In this document: piece after piece, positions 5,551-13,554 of the stretch
Position numbering within the stretch: the first letter of the stretch is position 1
Layout: every line of letters begins with the position of its first letter
Source of the DNA: a virus
IMG/VR virus record: IMGVR_UViG_3300050025_000140
Location: 1-31,251 of that record
Strand: one strand, 5' to 3'
Length of the DNA stretch: 31,251 nucleotides
Program-made: the position numbers and the translations under genes
The notes under the pieces: generated by a model
Databases searched by the model: none
The model's input: the letters and a program-made list of their open reading frames with translations, nothing else
What the model was told of the DNA's origin: nothing

Positions 5551-6071
5551 TGGACTGGAAATTTGTAAAAAGGGATATCGATGATCTCAAACCGCAAGAG
5601 AAAAACCCTAGAAAGATCTCAAAAGAGCAAAAAAAGCAGCTCGGCGAGAGCCTTACCAAGTTCGGGTGCGCTGAGCCGATCGTCGTCACGAAGGACGGCA
5701 CTATCATCGGGGGTCATCAAAGGTACTTCATCCTCAAAGCGAAAGGGAAGAGGTCTGTGGAGTGCATGGAGTGCCAGGATGATCTCTCTCAAGCGCAGCT
5801 TGATGAACTTACTGTTAGGCTGAACAAAAACACGGCGGATTTTGACTTCGATTTGCTTGCTGGTGGATATGAGCCAGAAAAGCTCATCAATTGGGGTTTT
5901 TCCATGGAGGAACTTGAGCTAGAGAGCATTCCGGATCAAACAGAAAAGCCGAAGAAGTTTGAGATAACAGCGCACTTTGAGAACGGAGACGACCTAGAGC
6001 AGGCCGAGGTTCAGATAGCCGCCATTGTCGACCTGTATGCCTCAGCATCGTATAAGGTGAAAATAAAGTGA
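5550..6071 (+). CDS. ParB/Srx-like N-terminal domain protein
   Basis: A 173-residue protein. Residues about 8-80 match the ParB/sulfiredoxin-like fold: DIDDLKPQEKNPRKISKEQ, LGESLTKFGCAEPIVV, then TIIGGHQRYFILKAKG with the GG-H-Q-R nucleotide-binding signature. In cellular ParB this region binds and hydrolyses CTP. In phages the domain often precedes DNA methyltransferases or sits near the terminase. Here the C-terminus (QAQLDELTVRLNKNTADFDFD, then WGFSMEELE) matches stand-alone phage versions, with no methylase domain. It lies directly upstream of the terminase genes, so a role in DNA modification or packaging selection is plausible. Confidence 0.8.
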   Translation: MDWKFVKRDIDDLKPQEKNPRKISKEQKKQLGESLTKFGCAEPIVVTKDGTIIGGHQRYFILKAKGKRSVECMECQDDLSQAQLDELTVRLNKNTADFDFDLLAGGYEPEKLINWGFSMEELELESIPDQTEKPKKFEITAHFENGDDLEQAEVQIAAIVDLYASASYKVKIK

Positions 6072-6433
6072 GTGTCATCGTAAATCCTGGGATTTCACTA
6101 TCAAAAGACTACCCTGACAAGCTCTTTATCCCATACCGAGTCCTTGTCTCGGATGAGCCTCCTTCTGAGAAGGCGATTTGGAAAGCTCTTGGCCTTGTCT
6201 TTGACTGGGCGAATCGTATGGGACTCGAAGGGAAAGAGATCTTTGATCTACGGCTCTTACTTCCCGAGCCCCCATCTCCTCTTGTTTCAGTATGGTCATT
6301 ATGGTGCAAGGTCGGGTGTACTGAGACAGAGAAGAGAGCCTATTATTCGGGTGAAGGAGGAAAAGATGGTAGAGAGGGTATCAAAAAAGAAGACTGGAAA
6401 GCCCAAAAGGTCAAAGAGGGTTGTTCCCTATAA
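6068..6433 (+). CDS. hypothetical protein, paralogue of the gene at 105
   Basis: Encodes 121 residues from a GTG overlapping the ParB-like stop (GTGA). Residues 45-54 are FDWANRMGLE, identical to residues 33-42 of the protein at 105-305, and the DNA there is 28 of 31 identical. The preceding stretch (LFIPYRVLVSDEPP) aligns loosely with the same part of the paralogue. The last 22 codons overlap the small terminase gene in another frame and look low-complexity. The N-terminal 75-80 residues are the credible part. The function is unknown. Confidence 0.5.
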   Translation: MSVIVNPGISLSKDYPDKLFIPYRVLVSDEPPSEKAIWKALGLVFDWANRMGLEGKEIFDLRLLLPEPPSPLVSVWSLWCKVGCTETEKRAYYSGEGGKDGREGIKKEDWKAQKVKEGCSL

Positions 6434-6902
6434 GCCTATCGACTGGGCGTTTGTTGACAATCTTCTCATGTCGGGAGCGTCGGTTCTTCAAATTTCATCG
6501 GCTATCGGCATGCACCACGAGACTTTTTACAGACGCATCCACAAAGAAAAGAAGATGACCTTTACCGAGTATGCACTTGACAAGCGTCGTCACGGGGACT
6601 CTCTTCTCTTTGGGGCACAATTCAAGATGGCGATGAAGGGTGACAAGGCCATGCTCATCTGGCTAGGTAAGCAGCGTCTCGGTCAGCGAGAAGATCCGCA
6701 TCAAACTGGTGGATTCAATGGAGAACTCAAAGAATTCATAGCTGTGTTGAAGAACAAATATGAATCCGACCGAAAGGCTCAGGCAGATGTCCCCGCTGCT
6801 GAAACGAAAATCGAAAAACGAGAAGACACCGACAGGGTCGTTAACATAGAGAATATTGCCAGTGAAGGATCTCAGCCCGAAGCAACAAGCAGCGTTTCTT
6901 GA
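6366..6902 (+). CDS. terS: terminase small subunit
   Basis: Encodes 178 residues from the ATG at 6366, chosen for the GGAGGA four bases upstream. The N-terminal 18 residues are strongly basic. A helix-turn-helix follows (about residues 34-58: LLMSGASVLQISSAIGMHHETFYRRIH). Then comes a helical region with GDSLLFGAQFKMAMKGDKAMLIWLGKQ, a block I associate with phage small terminases and related DNA-packaging initiators. The protein would bind the packaging site and deliver DNA to TerL. The C-terminal 60 residues are charged and probably disordered. It overlaps TerL by about 40 bases, the usual TerS-TerL arrangement. Confidence 0.75.
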   Translation: MVERVSKKKTGKPKRSKRVVPYKPIDWAFVDNLLMSGASVLQISSAIGMHHETFYRRIHKEKKMTFTEYALDKRRHGDSLLFGAQFKMAMKGDKAMLIWLGKQRLGQREDPHQTGGFNGELKEFIAVLKNKYESDRKAQADVPAAETKIEKREDTDRVVNIENIASEGSQPEATSSVS

Positions 6903-8109
6903 CTCAGATGCCCGTATAAATATCCTAGAAGGCCCTGTCCGATCGGGAAAGTCCTTTGTATCCCTTCTTCGATGGACCGACTTTTGCGCCAATGGGCCGC
7001 CAGGCCCTCTAATACTATGTGGGCGCACCGACAAGACCATCAAACGTAATATTATTGACCCCCTCCGCGACCTTATCGGTGATGCAGTCGTCTATCGCCA
7101 GGGCCGTGGGGAGGTCTTTTTATTCAATCGCGTTATGCATGTGGTGGGTGCGAACGATGATCGCGCCGAGGCCAAAATTAGAGGGTCGGAATTTGCCGGT
7201 GCCCTTGCAGACGAGGCCACGCTTTTACCTGAAAATTTCTTCAAGATGCTTTTAAGCCGTATGTCGGTCGAAGGGGCAAAAGTCTTCTGCTCTACGAACG
7301 CGGATAGTCCGTACCACTGGCTAAAACGCGATTTTATCGACAGAAAAGCAGAACTTGATCTGAAGGTTTTCTCTTTCAATATACGTGACAACCCATCTTT
7401 AACAGAAAAGTTCATCGAAGACCTATCTAAAGAGTATCAAGGGTTATGGTATAAACGCTTCATCGAAGGCAAGTGGGTACTGGCCGAGGGTGCAGTCTAC
7501 GACTTCTTCAATGATGCGAATCATGTCATTCCGTACTCGATGTCTCCGGCGGATTATTACGTCTGTGGCATTGATTATGGAACGACGAACCCTACAGTAT
7601 TTGTTTTAATTGGGTATAATCCAAATGCATATCCGAACATGTGGCTTGAGAAGGAATATTACTACGATTCTAAGGCAACGATGCGACAAAAATCAGACTA
7701 TGAGTATGTCAAAGATTATATAGAGTTTATCGACGGGTATAACGTAAAAGCTACTTACATTGATCCTTCGGCGGCTTCATTGCGACAGGAGATGCTCCGT
7801 AATAATGTCCGGAGGATCTTCGACGCAAACAATGAAGTCATTCCAGGCATCAGATTCCAAGCGCAGTTGCTTGCCAGCGGTACGTATAAGATCTGTGGCG
7901 GATGCCACGAGACGATCAAAGAGTACTCAAACTATATGTGGGACTCAAAAGCATCTGAGAGGGGGTTAGACCTCCCGATCAAGAGATTCGACCATTCGAT
8001 GGACGCGCAACGTTACGCTCTCTTTACGCATTTCTTTTTGAGAAAACAGTCTGGTGGTATGACGGAAAAAGATGCAATCGAAATGGAAAAGATGTATACA
8101 TACAGGTAG
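6862..8109 (+). CDS. terL: terminase large subunit
   Basis: Encodes 415 residues from GTG at 6862, with AGAG 10 nt upstream; TTG at 6856 would add two residues. It is the ATP-driven packaging motor and headful or site-specific nuclease. Residues 24-31 (GPVRSGKS) are the Walker A P-loop and 113-119 (GALADEA) the Walker B with catalytic Glu; STNAD at 144-148 fits the coupling motif. The C-terminal RNase H-like nuclease shows Asp238 in GIDYGTTNP, Asp301 in YIDPSAAS and Asp381 in DHSMDAQRY. All motor and nuclease motifs are intact and the length is typical. It follows TerS and precedes two small basic genes and the portal. Confidence 0.95.
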   Translation: MKDLSPKQQAAFLDSDARINILEGPVRSGKSFVSLLRWTDFCANGPPGPLILCGRTDKTIKRNIIDPLRDLIGDAVVYRQGRGEVFLFNRVMHVVGANDDRAEAKIRGSEFAGALADEATLLPENFFKMLLSRMSVEGAKVFCSTNADSPYHWLKRDFIDRKAELDLKVFSFNIRDNPSLTEKFIEDLSKEYQGLWYKRFIEGKWVLAEGAVYDFFNDANHVIPYSMSPADYYVCGIDYGTTNPTVFVLIGYNPNAYPNMWLEKEYYYDSKATMRQKSDYEYVKDYIEFIDGYNVKATYIDPSAASLRQEMLRNNVRRIFDANNEVIPGIRFQAQLLASGTYKICGGCHETIKEYSNYMWDSKASERGLDLPIKRFDHSMDAQRYALFTHFFLRKQSGGMTEKDAIEMEKMYTYR

Positions 8110-8133
8110 CAACTCATTCTACTGGTGTGGTTT

Positions 8134-8274
8134 ATGGCTAAAAAGTCGTCCGGAATGAAAAAGCAAGTCCTAAAGCATCTGAAGAAAGACTCCAAGGAGT
8201 TTAAAGACCAGATCGCTGATGACAAAAAACTAGAGTCCAAGCTTAAGAAAGGCTCCTGCAATGGAAAAAGATAA
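8134..8274 (+). CDS. 46-residue lysine-rich protein
   Basis: A short frame from ATG at 8134 to TAA at 8272, between terL and the next small gene. About a third of residues are lysine (MAKKSSGMKKQVLKHLKKD at the start), arranged as an amphipathic helix, and it ends GSCNGKR. The ribosome site is weak (GGTGTGG, 4 nt upstream). Small basic proteins at this position occur in related podovirus genomes, but no function is known to me. It overlaps the next gene by 14 bases. Confidence 0.55.
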   Translation: MAKKSSGMKKQVLKHLKKDSKEFKDQIADDKKLESKLKKGSCNGKR

Positions 8275-8443
8275 ATGGATCAAAGGTGCTGTAAAGCATC
8301 CTGGATCGCTTAGAAAGGCTCTCCACACTAAGAAGGGTGAAGACATCTCTGAAGAGAAGCTCGAAAAGGCCGAGAACTCGAAAAATCCGAAGACGCGCAA
8401 ACGAGCGATCTTGGCAGAGACTTTAAGAAAGTTTAAGAAATAG
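8261..8443 (+). CDS. small conserved phage protein (KWIKGAVKHPGSLRK)
   Basis: A 60-residue basic protein with AAGAAAGG about 8 nt before its ATG. The block KWIKGAVKHPGSLRKAL followed by KKGEDISEEKL and RAILAETLRKFKK is a pattern I recognise from many small phage proteins of unknown function located near terminase and portal genes. It is helical and nucleic-acid-like in charge. Its end is followed by a 119-nt structured, gene-free stretch before the portal. Confidence 0.7.
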   Translation: MEKDKWIKGAVKHPGSLRKALHTKKGEDISEEKLEKAENSKNPKTRKRAILAETLRKFKK

Positions 8444-8451
8444 CACACGTC

Positions 8452-8562
8452 GCGGGCTGTAGGGGTTGATCACCTCTTAGCTACCCTGCGAGGCAGCAGG
8501 CCCGCACCTTTCGCAGAAGGTACTTCCCTAAATATAGGGATTTATTTACAGAAGGTGCGGGC
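8452..8562 (+). promoter_or_regulatory. structured leader sequestering the portal start
   Basis: GCCCGCACCTT (8500-8510) is perfectly complementary over 11 bp to AAGGTGCGGGC (8552-8562). The latter contains the portal ribosome site and ends at the base before the ATG (8563). The same GCCCGC can pair instead with GCGGGC at 8452-8457, and ACCTT (8506-8510) can pair with an upstream AAGGT (8517-8521). Both alternatives free the start. Further hairpins are AGGGGT/ACCTCT (8461-8477), CTGC/GCAG (8485-8495) and CCCTA/TAGGG (8526-8539). CAGAAGGT occurs twice (8514 and 8549). This is switch-like architecture; what would flip it is unknown. Confidence 0.55.
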
Positions 8563-10659
8563 ATGTCCGAATTCAATTCGGGAATCAGCTTAATCAATGA
8601 ATACAACTCCGCCTATCAAGAGGCGTACTACTGCTGGAACCCGTATTATCCGCTAGCAAATATCGACCTTCGAGCCTACCTAGGCGACCAATGGGATGAG
8701 AAGGAAAAGCAAGCCCTGTACGATCAGGGACGCAATCAGCGCGTTTTCAATCTCATCTATAAAAACATCAACATGGTCGATGGGTATCAACGAGCCCACC
8801 GCCTTTCATCCGTAATCCTCCCCCAAGAGTCAAGCAAGCAAGAATCCGCTGATGAGATGTCAGACCTTGTGCAGTACGTCTTCTCGCACGGAGACGCGTA
8901 TAAAAACGAGTCCGATTGTTTCAGCGGGGCGATCAAGACAGGATGGAATCTCGGAACCGTCTGGATGGATTTTCGAGATGATTTGCTCGACGGAGAAATT
9001 TGCTTCGGGAGAGAGCCATATTCGGGTTTTATAGCTGCGCCGTATTTTACACAACAAACGCTTGACGACTGTCCGTACATCATCCGACGAAAATACATGG
9101 GGCCTGAACAGGCAGCGTCACTTCTTCCTGGGATGGAGGATGAAGTATGGGACCTTCATAAGACTGGATGGAGTCGAGATGATAAGTTCACATGGCTTCC
9201 CTATCAACGCCAACCCAACGGCCAGGAGCTGATCGCCTATAACGAGTATTACAAGCAGCTCTGGAAGAAAGTCCCGTCCCTTGTCGATACGCAGACAGGG
9301 GAGTTGATTGAGTGGACTGGCGGCCGCGGTGCCATGAAGTATCTTCTGGAGAAATACCCTCAGTTAAAAGTCATCCAGAAGCCGAAGCGTTTCATCGAAT
9401 GCCACATCATCCTCAACAATACCTTTTTTAAAACCGAAGTCAATCAATACGGACTCGATGAATATCCGTTCACGCCATACTTTGGGACGTTTGAGAGTGA
9501 GTGCGAGCTTTGGGGTCTGAAACTTCAGTCGCTGATCCGCCCGATGATCGACCCTCAGAAAGAGACCAATCGCCGTCTATCGCAGATGACCGATCTTATC
9601 GAATCTCAAATCAACTCCGGATGGATTGCTGACGAAGATTCTGTAGTAAACCCAAGATCTTTATTTCAGACCTCACAAGGGAAGGTTGTATGGCGTTCCA
9701 AGGATTCTCGTCCTGGTGCTATTGAGAAGATTCCGCCAGCTGATATACCACAGAGCTTCTTCCAGCTTACTGAAACCTTTTCTAAGGGCATGAGCGAGAT
9801 CCTAGGTGTCAATGATGCAGCCTTCGGTATACCTGAAAGCGGAAACGAATCTGGTGTCATGATGCAGCTTCGCCAAGGGGCCGCCATCAATAACCTTCAG
9901 AATGTCTTTGATAGCCTCAGACAATCACGTAAGTTACTCACGCGCAAGGTGATAAAGCTTATTCAGACATGGAGTCCGAAGAAGATAGAGCGCATTCTTG
10001 GACGCAAACCGACCGAGCAGTTCTTCACAAAAGACTTCATCAAGTACGACATCTCCATCCAAGAAGGCATGATGACGGATACACAGCGTCAGATGCACTT
10101 CCGTCAGATGGTCGATATGTATCAGCTCACCGGAGGCCCGCAAGGATCTCCAATCACCCCGATGATGCTTACCAAGGCGGCTCCAATTCAAGGAGCGACT
10201 GAGATGTTCAAAGACATCGAAGAGAATCAAAAGCAGCAAGCCCAAGCGGCTCAGACACAATCTCAAGTGCAGATGCAACTTGTTGAGGGCCAGATGCAGT
10301 ACGAGAAGGCCGCTGCTATGGAGAAGGTCGCTGGAGCGAAAGAACGGTTTACAAGATCGGTCGCAAATCTTGGCCTTGAAGACGAGCGAGCGTCTCGAAT
10401 GGTCGATGACAGGGCAACAGCGGCTTTAAGCCGAGCCAAGGCGATTAAAGAGCTTTCTACGATAGATGACGATCGGCTCGTCAAGTATGCGTCCATCATC
10501 AAGATGTTCGAAGAGATCTCTCGATCAAGCGAGAACCAAGTTAAGCAAGACGACGTACAGATTTCCAAGGCTGGCGGTGCACAAGCAGAGGCACCGTTGG
10601 CCGAGGGTCTTGCCTTGCAAGGTGCAGGGCAACAACAACAAGAGGTGCCAAATGGCTGA
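8563..10659 (+). CDS. portal protein (P22-type)
   Basis: A 698-residue protein, the dodecameric portal through which DNA is packaged and ejected. The start shows the pattern of podoviral portals: NEYNSAYQEAYYCWNPYYPLA, AYLGDQW, then RVFNLIYKNINMVDGYQR. The core stem/wing region includes NPRSLFQTSQGKVVWR and GVNDAAFGIPESGNESGVMM, a hallmark stretch near the tunnel-loop helix. From about residue 560 the chain is Gln/Ala/Glu-rich coiled coil, as in the P22 portal barrel. The length matches that family (about 700). It directly follows the structured leader, which may control its translation. Confidence 0.85.
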   Translation: MSEFNSGISLINEYNSAYQEAYYCWNPYYPLANIDLRAYLGDQWDEKEKQALYDQGRNQRVFNLIYKNINMVDGYQRAHRLSSVILPQESSKQESADEMSDLVQYVFSHGDAYKNESDCFSGAIKTGWNLGTVWMDFRDDLLDGEICFGREPYSGFIAAPYFTQQTLDDCPYIIRRKYMGPEQAASLLPGMEDEVWDLHKTGWSRDDKFTWLPYQRQPNGQELIAYNEYYKQLWKKVPSLVDTQTGELIEWTGGRGAMKYLLEKYPQLKVIQKPKRFIECHIILNNTFFKTEVNQYGLDEYPFTPYFGTFESECELWGLKLQSLIRPMIDPQKETNRRLSQMTDLIESQINSGWIADEDSVVNPRSLFQTSQGKVVWRSKDSRPGAIEKIPPADIPQSFFQLTETFSKGMSEILGVNDAAFGIPESGNESGVMMQLRQGAAINNLQNVFDSLRQSRKLLTRKVIKLIQTWSPKKIERILGRKPTEQFFTKDFIKYDISIQEGMMTDTQRQMHFRQMVDMYQLTGGPQGSPITPMMLTKAAPIQGATEMFKDIEENQKQQAQAAQTQSQVQMQLVEGQMQYEKAAAMEKVAGAKERFTRSVANLGLEDERASRMVDDRATAALSRAKAIKELSTIDDDRLVKYASIIKMFEEISRSSENQVKQDDVQISKAGGAQAEAPLAEGLALQGAGQQQQEVPNG

Positions 10660-10840
10660 GAAAGATAGAGCCGTAAGGGTGGAACAAAAGGGCAAAGGCT
10701 TCGAGGTTCCGGACAACAAGCAGGATGGCGAAGTCCGAACAATCGACACCATGTCTCAAGACGAGGACATTTCTCGTATCCGTCCTTACACAAGCGGCAG
10801 CAAGGGATACCCTTCTGAAGCCTGGAATTACAAGTATTAG
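10652..10840 (+). CDS. 62-residue small structural-region protein
   Basis: The ATG at 10652 overlaps the portal stop by 8 bases, with AGAGG seven bases upstream. The protein is polar and probably unstructured (EKDRAVRVEQKGKGF, then DEDISRIRPYTSGSKGYP) and ends NYKY. Such short proteins between portal and scaffold are common in podoviruses and sometimes are minor virion components. No family can be named. The longer reading in this frame starting at 10466 lies inside the portal gene and is not favoured. Confidence 0.6.
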   Translation: MAEKDRAVRVEQKGKGFEVPDNKQDGEVRTIDTMSQDEDISRIRPYTSGSKGYPSEAWNYKY

Positions 10841-10852
10841 TTTGAGGATTGA

Positions 10853-11224
10853 ATGGTTCAAGAAACTGGGGAAACCCGCAATGCGATTATAGAAGACGAT
10901 AACAAGCACATCAAAGAGATCCTCTCTGCGAATACTAATCGAAAAGAAAAGTATTGGATCGTTGTTTTTGCTAAACCGTCTCGTAATACGATTGAAGGGA
11001 AGCCGGTCTTGAATAAGCACATCAAAGCCTATGCAGTAAAGCCGTCATCGCAAGTTGGGATGATCGTCGGTGAGGTTGACAACCACCTCGGAACAGTCCG
11101 TTGGGAAGTCAATATGCCGCAGGTACCCTTCAACTATGACGGTCTTATCGCGCTGGGCGCGCAGGAAGGTGAGGACATCGTCACGGAAACGACAACGATT
11201 CCTTTCGCGTACGTTACTAAATAG
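10853..11224 (+). CDS. hypothetical protein in head module
   Basis: A 123-residue protein with GAGG five bases before the ATG. An N-terminal charged helix is followed by a beta-rich segment (YWIVVFAKPSRN, HIKAYAVKPSSQVGMIVGEVDN) and a short C-terminal strand. No motif ties it to a named family. Its position between portal and scaffold suggests an assembly or minor head component. Downstream is a 31-nt gap with a short CGCC/GGCG hairpin before the scaffold gene. Confidence 0.6.
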   Translation: MVQETGETRNAIIEDDNKHIKEILSANTNRKEKYWIVVFAKPSRNTIEGKPVLNKHIKAYAVKPSSQVGMIVGEVDNHLGTVRWEVNMPQVPFNYDGLIALGAQEGEDIVTETTTIPFAYVTK

Positions 11225-11255
11225 TGCCGCCGGCTTACGGGCGAGGAGATAAAAA

Positions 11256-11930
11256 GTGGACGAAAACACTCAAAATTCGGGCGAACAGAATCCGCAGGGA
11301 GCCGCCGTCCCACCAGATGCAGTAGTTTCGAACCAACCGGCTCAGAATTCAGATCAGGCACCACAAGTACCCTTGTCTGCTCTAGAGGCCGAACGGTCGA
11401 AACGTCAGCAAATGGAGGAGGAGAACCGTCTTTTTAGGGAGCATATTGCGCTCATGCAAGCGAACGCCTCACGGCCGCAGGCCCAGCCTGTTCAACCCGT
11501 TGAGGACGATGGTCTTCAAGATGGCGATGTTATGACGTATGGCGACTTCAAGAAGCACGCCAACAAGATCGCCGGACAGTTCCAGATGACCCTCGAAGAA
11601 CTGAAGATGACGCAACAGCATCCAGACTACCAAGACGTAATCTCAAGGTATTTACCAGAAGTTTTTAAAACAAATCCGAGTTTGCGGGAATCACTTAGAA
11701 AATCCCAAGACTACGATCTTGCGTACTACCTGGCGAAGAACTCCGATGCTTATAAAACGGCAAATACGAAGACGACGAGAAACGAAGATGCCGAGCGCAT
11801 CATCAAGAACTCGCAGAGTGCGGGGACTTTATCAAGTCTCGGTGCGTCTTCGCCCGTGGTTCAAGCTAAGCGGTACAAAGACATGAGCGATGAGGACTTT
11901 TCTAACTTGGTTGCCCAGAACTTGGCTTAA
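11256..11930 (+). CDS. scaffolding protein
   Basis: Encodes 224 residues from GTG at 11256, with GAGGAGAT five bases upstream. It has a Gln/Pro/Ala-rich disordered N-terminus and a Glu/Arg-rich coiled coil (ALEAERSKRQQMEEENRLF). A helical middle follows (YGDFKKHANKIAGQFQMTLEELK, HPDYQDVISRYLPEV), and the C-terminus ends YKDMSDEDFSNLVAQNLA. Composition, length and placement directly before the capsid gene are those of phage scaffolds, which template procapsid assembly and exit before maturation. No protease motif is seen. The assignment is by pattern rather than by a unique motif. Confidence 0.7.
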   Translation: MDENTQNSGEQNPQGAAVPPDAVVSNQPAQNSDQAPQVPLSALEAERSKRQQMEEENRLFREHIALMQANASRPQAQPVQPVEDDGLQDGDVMTYGDFKKHANKIAGQFQMTLEELKMTQQHPDYQDVISRYLPEVFKTNPSLRESLRKSQDYDLAYYLAKNSDAYKTANTKTTRNEDAERIIKNSQSAGTLSSLGASSPVVQAKRYKDMSDEDFSNLVAQNLA

Positions 11931-11948
11931 AAAAGGCAGTTTAGAAAA

Positions 11949-12899
11949 ATGTCTAGTTCAATGACGACCACGGCGATTCTACCGCCAGCGGTCCGAGAAT
12001 ACTATGACCGGCTGCTCTTGATGACGGCGTACCCAACTTTGATTTACTCAAAGTTCGCTCAAAAAAGAGTTTTACCGGAGAAGATGGGTGATACGATTGT
12101 TTTTCGTAGGTATGCAAGGCTTCCAACAGTGCCAATTCCACTTGTAGACGGTGTGACGCCTCCAGGGTCACCTCTGTCTGTAACGGACTTGAAGGCTAGG
12201 GTTGCTTTCTACGGAAATTTTGTCACTGTGACCAATCAAGTCCAGCTCACCGTCGAGGACAGAGTCCTTAACGAATCAAGCCGATTATTGGCACAGAATC
12301 TCGCACAGACCATCGACGAGGTTACCCGCGACTGCCTAGCATCGACAAGCTCTGTCCTGCTATGCTCTCAAGGAATTAATGGTGGAACGCCAACGGAACT
12401 CACCAAGCCAGATATTGACAACGCAGTGAAAACATTGCTTGGCAATAACGCTGAAATGATTTCCGAAGTCGTGACAGCCTCGAACCAAATCGGTACTACA
12501 CCGATCCGTCCGTCTTTCTGGGGCTTTATCGATACAGAACTCTTGAGCGATCTTGAGTCCGTGTCGAACTATGTCTCGTCTTCCAACTATCCAGGGAACC
12601 AAAAAGTGGTTCTGGATGCAGAGTGGGGGTCAACGGGCAACGTACGATGGCTTTACACATCAGTGGGAAGCAAATCAAGCGCCTCTCCTGTGGTCTTCAA
12701 CAACTTTATCGTAGGAAAAGAAGCCTACGCAGTTGTGAACCTGAGAAGCGAGACTGGGGAATTCTACATCAAGCCATTGGGTAGTGCAGGTTCTGCCGAC
12801 CCGCTTAACCAGCGCGGTTCGGTTGGCTGGCAGCATCCTTTTGTGGCCAGAATCCTCAACGACAGTTTTATGGAAAATTTAATGGCGACAGCTAGCTAG
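11949..12899 (+). CDS. major capsid protein, N4-gp56 family
   Basis: A 316-residue protein. The N-terminus (PPAVREYYDRLLLMTAYP) and the block GDTIVFRRYARLPTVPIPLVDGVTP, followed by YGNFVTVTNQVQLT and LNESSRLLAQNLAQTIDEV, match the N4-gp56-type HK97-fold capsid pattern. Also typical are RPSFWGFIDTELLSDLE and the late HPFVARILNDSFMENL. It forms the icosahedral shell. The ribosome site is weak (TTAGAAAA), which is odd for the most abundant virion protein; an internal ATG at 11961 is an alternative. It follows the scaffold gene by 18 bases. Confidence 0.85.
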   Translation: MSSSMTTTAILPPAVREYYDRLLLMTAYPTLIYSKFAQKRVLPEKMGDTIVFRRYARLPTVPIPLVDGVTPPGSPLSVTDLKARVAFYGNFVTVTNQVQLTVEDRVLNESSRLLAQNLAQTIDEVTRDCLASTSSVLLCSQGINGGTPTELTKPDIDNAVKTLLGNNAEMISEVVTASNQIGTTPIRPSFWGFIDTELLSDLESVSNYVSSSNYPGNQKVVLDAEWGSTGNVRWLYTSVGSKSSASPVVFNNFIVGKEAYAVVNLRSETGEFYIKPLGSAGSADPLNQRGSVGWQHPFVARILNDSFMENLMATAS

Positions 12900-12907
12900 G
12901 AGGGCAT

Positions 12908-13504
12908 ATGTCACAGTTTAAAACATACAGCTGGACTAACCCAGCTTCAGCTGTTGCAAAAGACGTTTCTGTAGGGTTTACGCCGGCACGTGTAACAACG
13001 TACGACCTAACCAACGGGAACGCTTGGGTTTGGATGTATGGAATGGCCTCAGGATACTGCATGAACGTCGCTACTGGAGCGATCAGCACATCCAACGGGT
13101 GGACTCCACTTTCCGAAGGTGCCCTTTTTGGTGCGCCCATCACTGCTATAACCGACGCGGCCGACACGGTTTTCACGTGCTCGTACCTCGATCAGTTTAG
13201 TTTTGCTATTGGCGATACCGTTAAGGCTACCGAGATTGCCGATGACCTAACAGGTCTGACGCTGAACAAACTCTATACCGTCAAGACGGTCTCCGCCACG
13301 CAGATCACCTGCGAGGAAGACACCTCTTCTGGCTATAGCGTGTATGTCAGCGGCGGGTTCCTGTCTCAAGTCAAGGACATCAACGGGAAGCCATATCCTA
13401 CGCTGAACGCCGCTATTTCGGGCGGCCGAATTGGCACAGCAATGGTGGGCGCGAATAGCGCTTCTATGGCTGTAGTCTATGAAGGCGCGAATAGCGTTGT
13501 ATAA
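12908..13504 (+). CDS. probable head decoration protein with beta module
   Basis: A 198-residue protein with a strong AGGAGG six bases before the ATG. The N-terminal half (KTYSWTNPASAVAKDVSVGF, GNAWVWMYGMASGY) fits small head decoration or completion proteins. Residues about 78-152 form a beta module: FAIGDTVKATEIADDLTGLTLNKLY, then VKTVSATQI and YSVYVSGG. Its layout recurs in the proteins at 15386 and 24742. The C-terminus is Ala/Gly/Ser-rich. Immediate placement after the capsid and before a terminator-like hairpin supports a high-copy structural role. Confidence 0.6.
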   Translation: MSQFKTYSWTNPASAVAKDVSVGFTPARVTTYDLTNGNAWVWMYGMASGYCMNVATGAISTSNGWTPLSEGALFGAPITAITDAADTVFTCSYLDQFSFAIGDTVKATEIADDLTGLTLNKLYTVKTVSATQITCEEDTSSGYSVYVSGGFLSQVKDINGKPYPTLNAAISGGRIGTAMVGANSASMAVVYEGANSVV

Positions 13505-13511
13505 CAACGGT

Positions 13512-13540
13512 GGGGGGAGTTTTTGGCTTCCCCCATTATT
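13512..13540 (+). terminator. hairpin after the capsid/decoration genes
   Basis: GGGGGGAG (13512-13519) pairs with CTTCCCCC (13527-13534), an 8-bp GC-rich stem with one G-T pair and loop TTTTTGG, followed by ATTATT. It sits 8 nt after the decoration gene. The U tract is short, so it may act as a partial terminator or an RNA-stabilising 3' hairpin that keeps capsid message high. Confidence 0.6.
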
Positions 13541-13554
13541 AACGGAGAGTAGAT

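Noticed and set aside
6144-6365. N-terminal extension of the small terminase
   Set aside because: The ATG at 6366 has GGAGGA directly upstream, whereas the longer reading is Arg/Leu-rich, covers another gene's codons and lacks a ribosome site.
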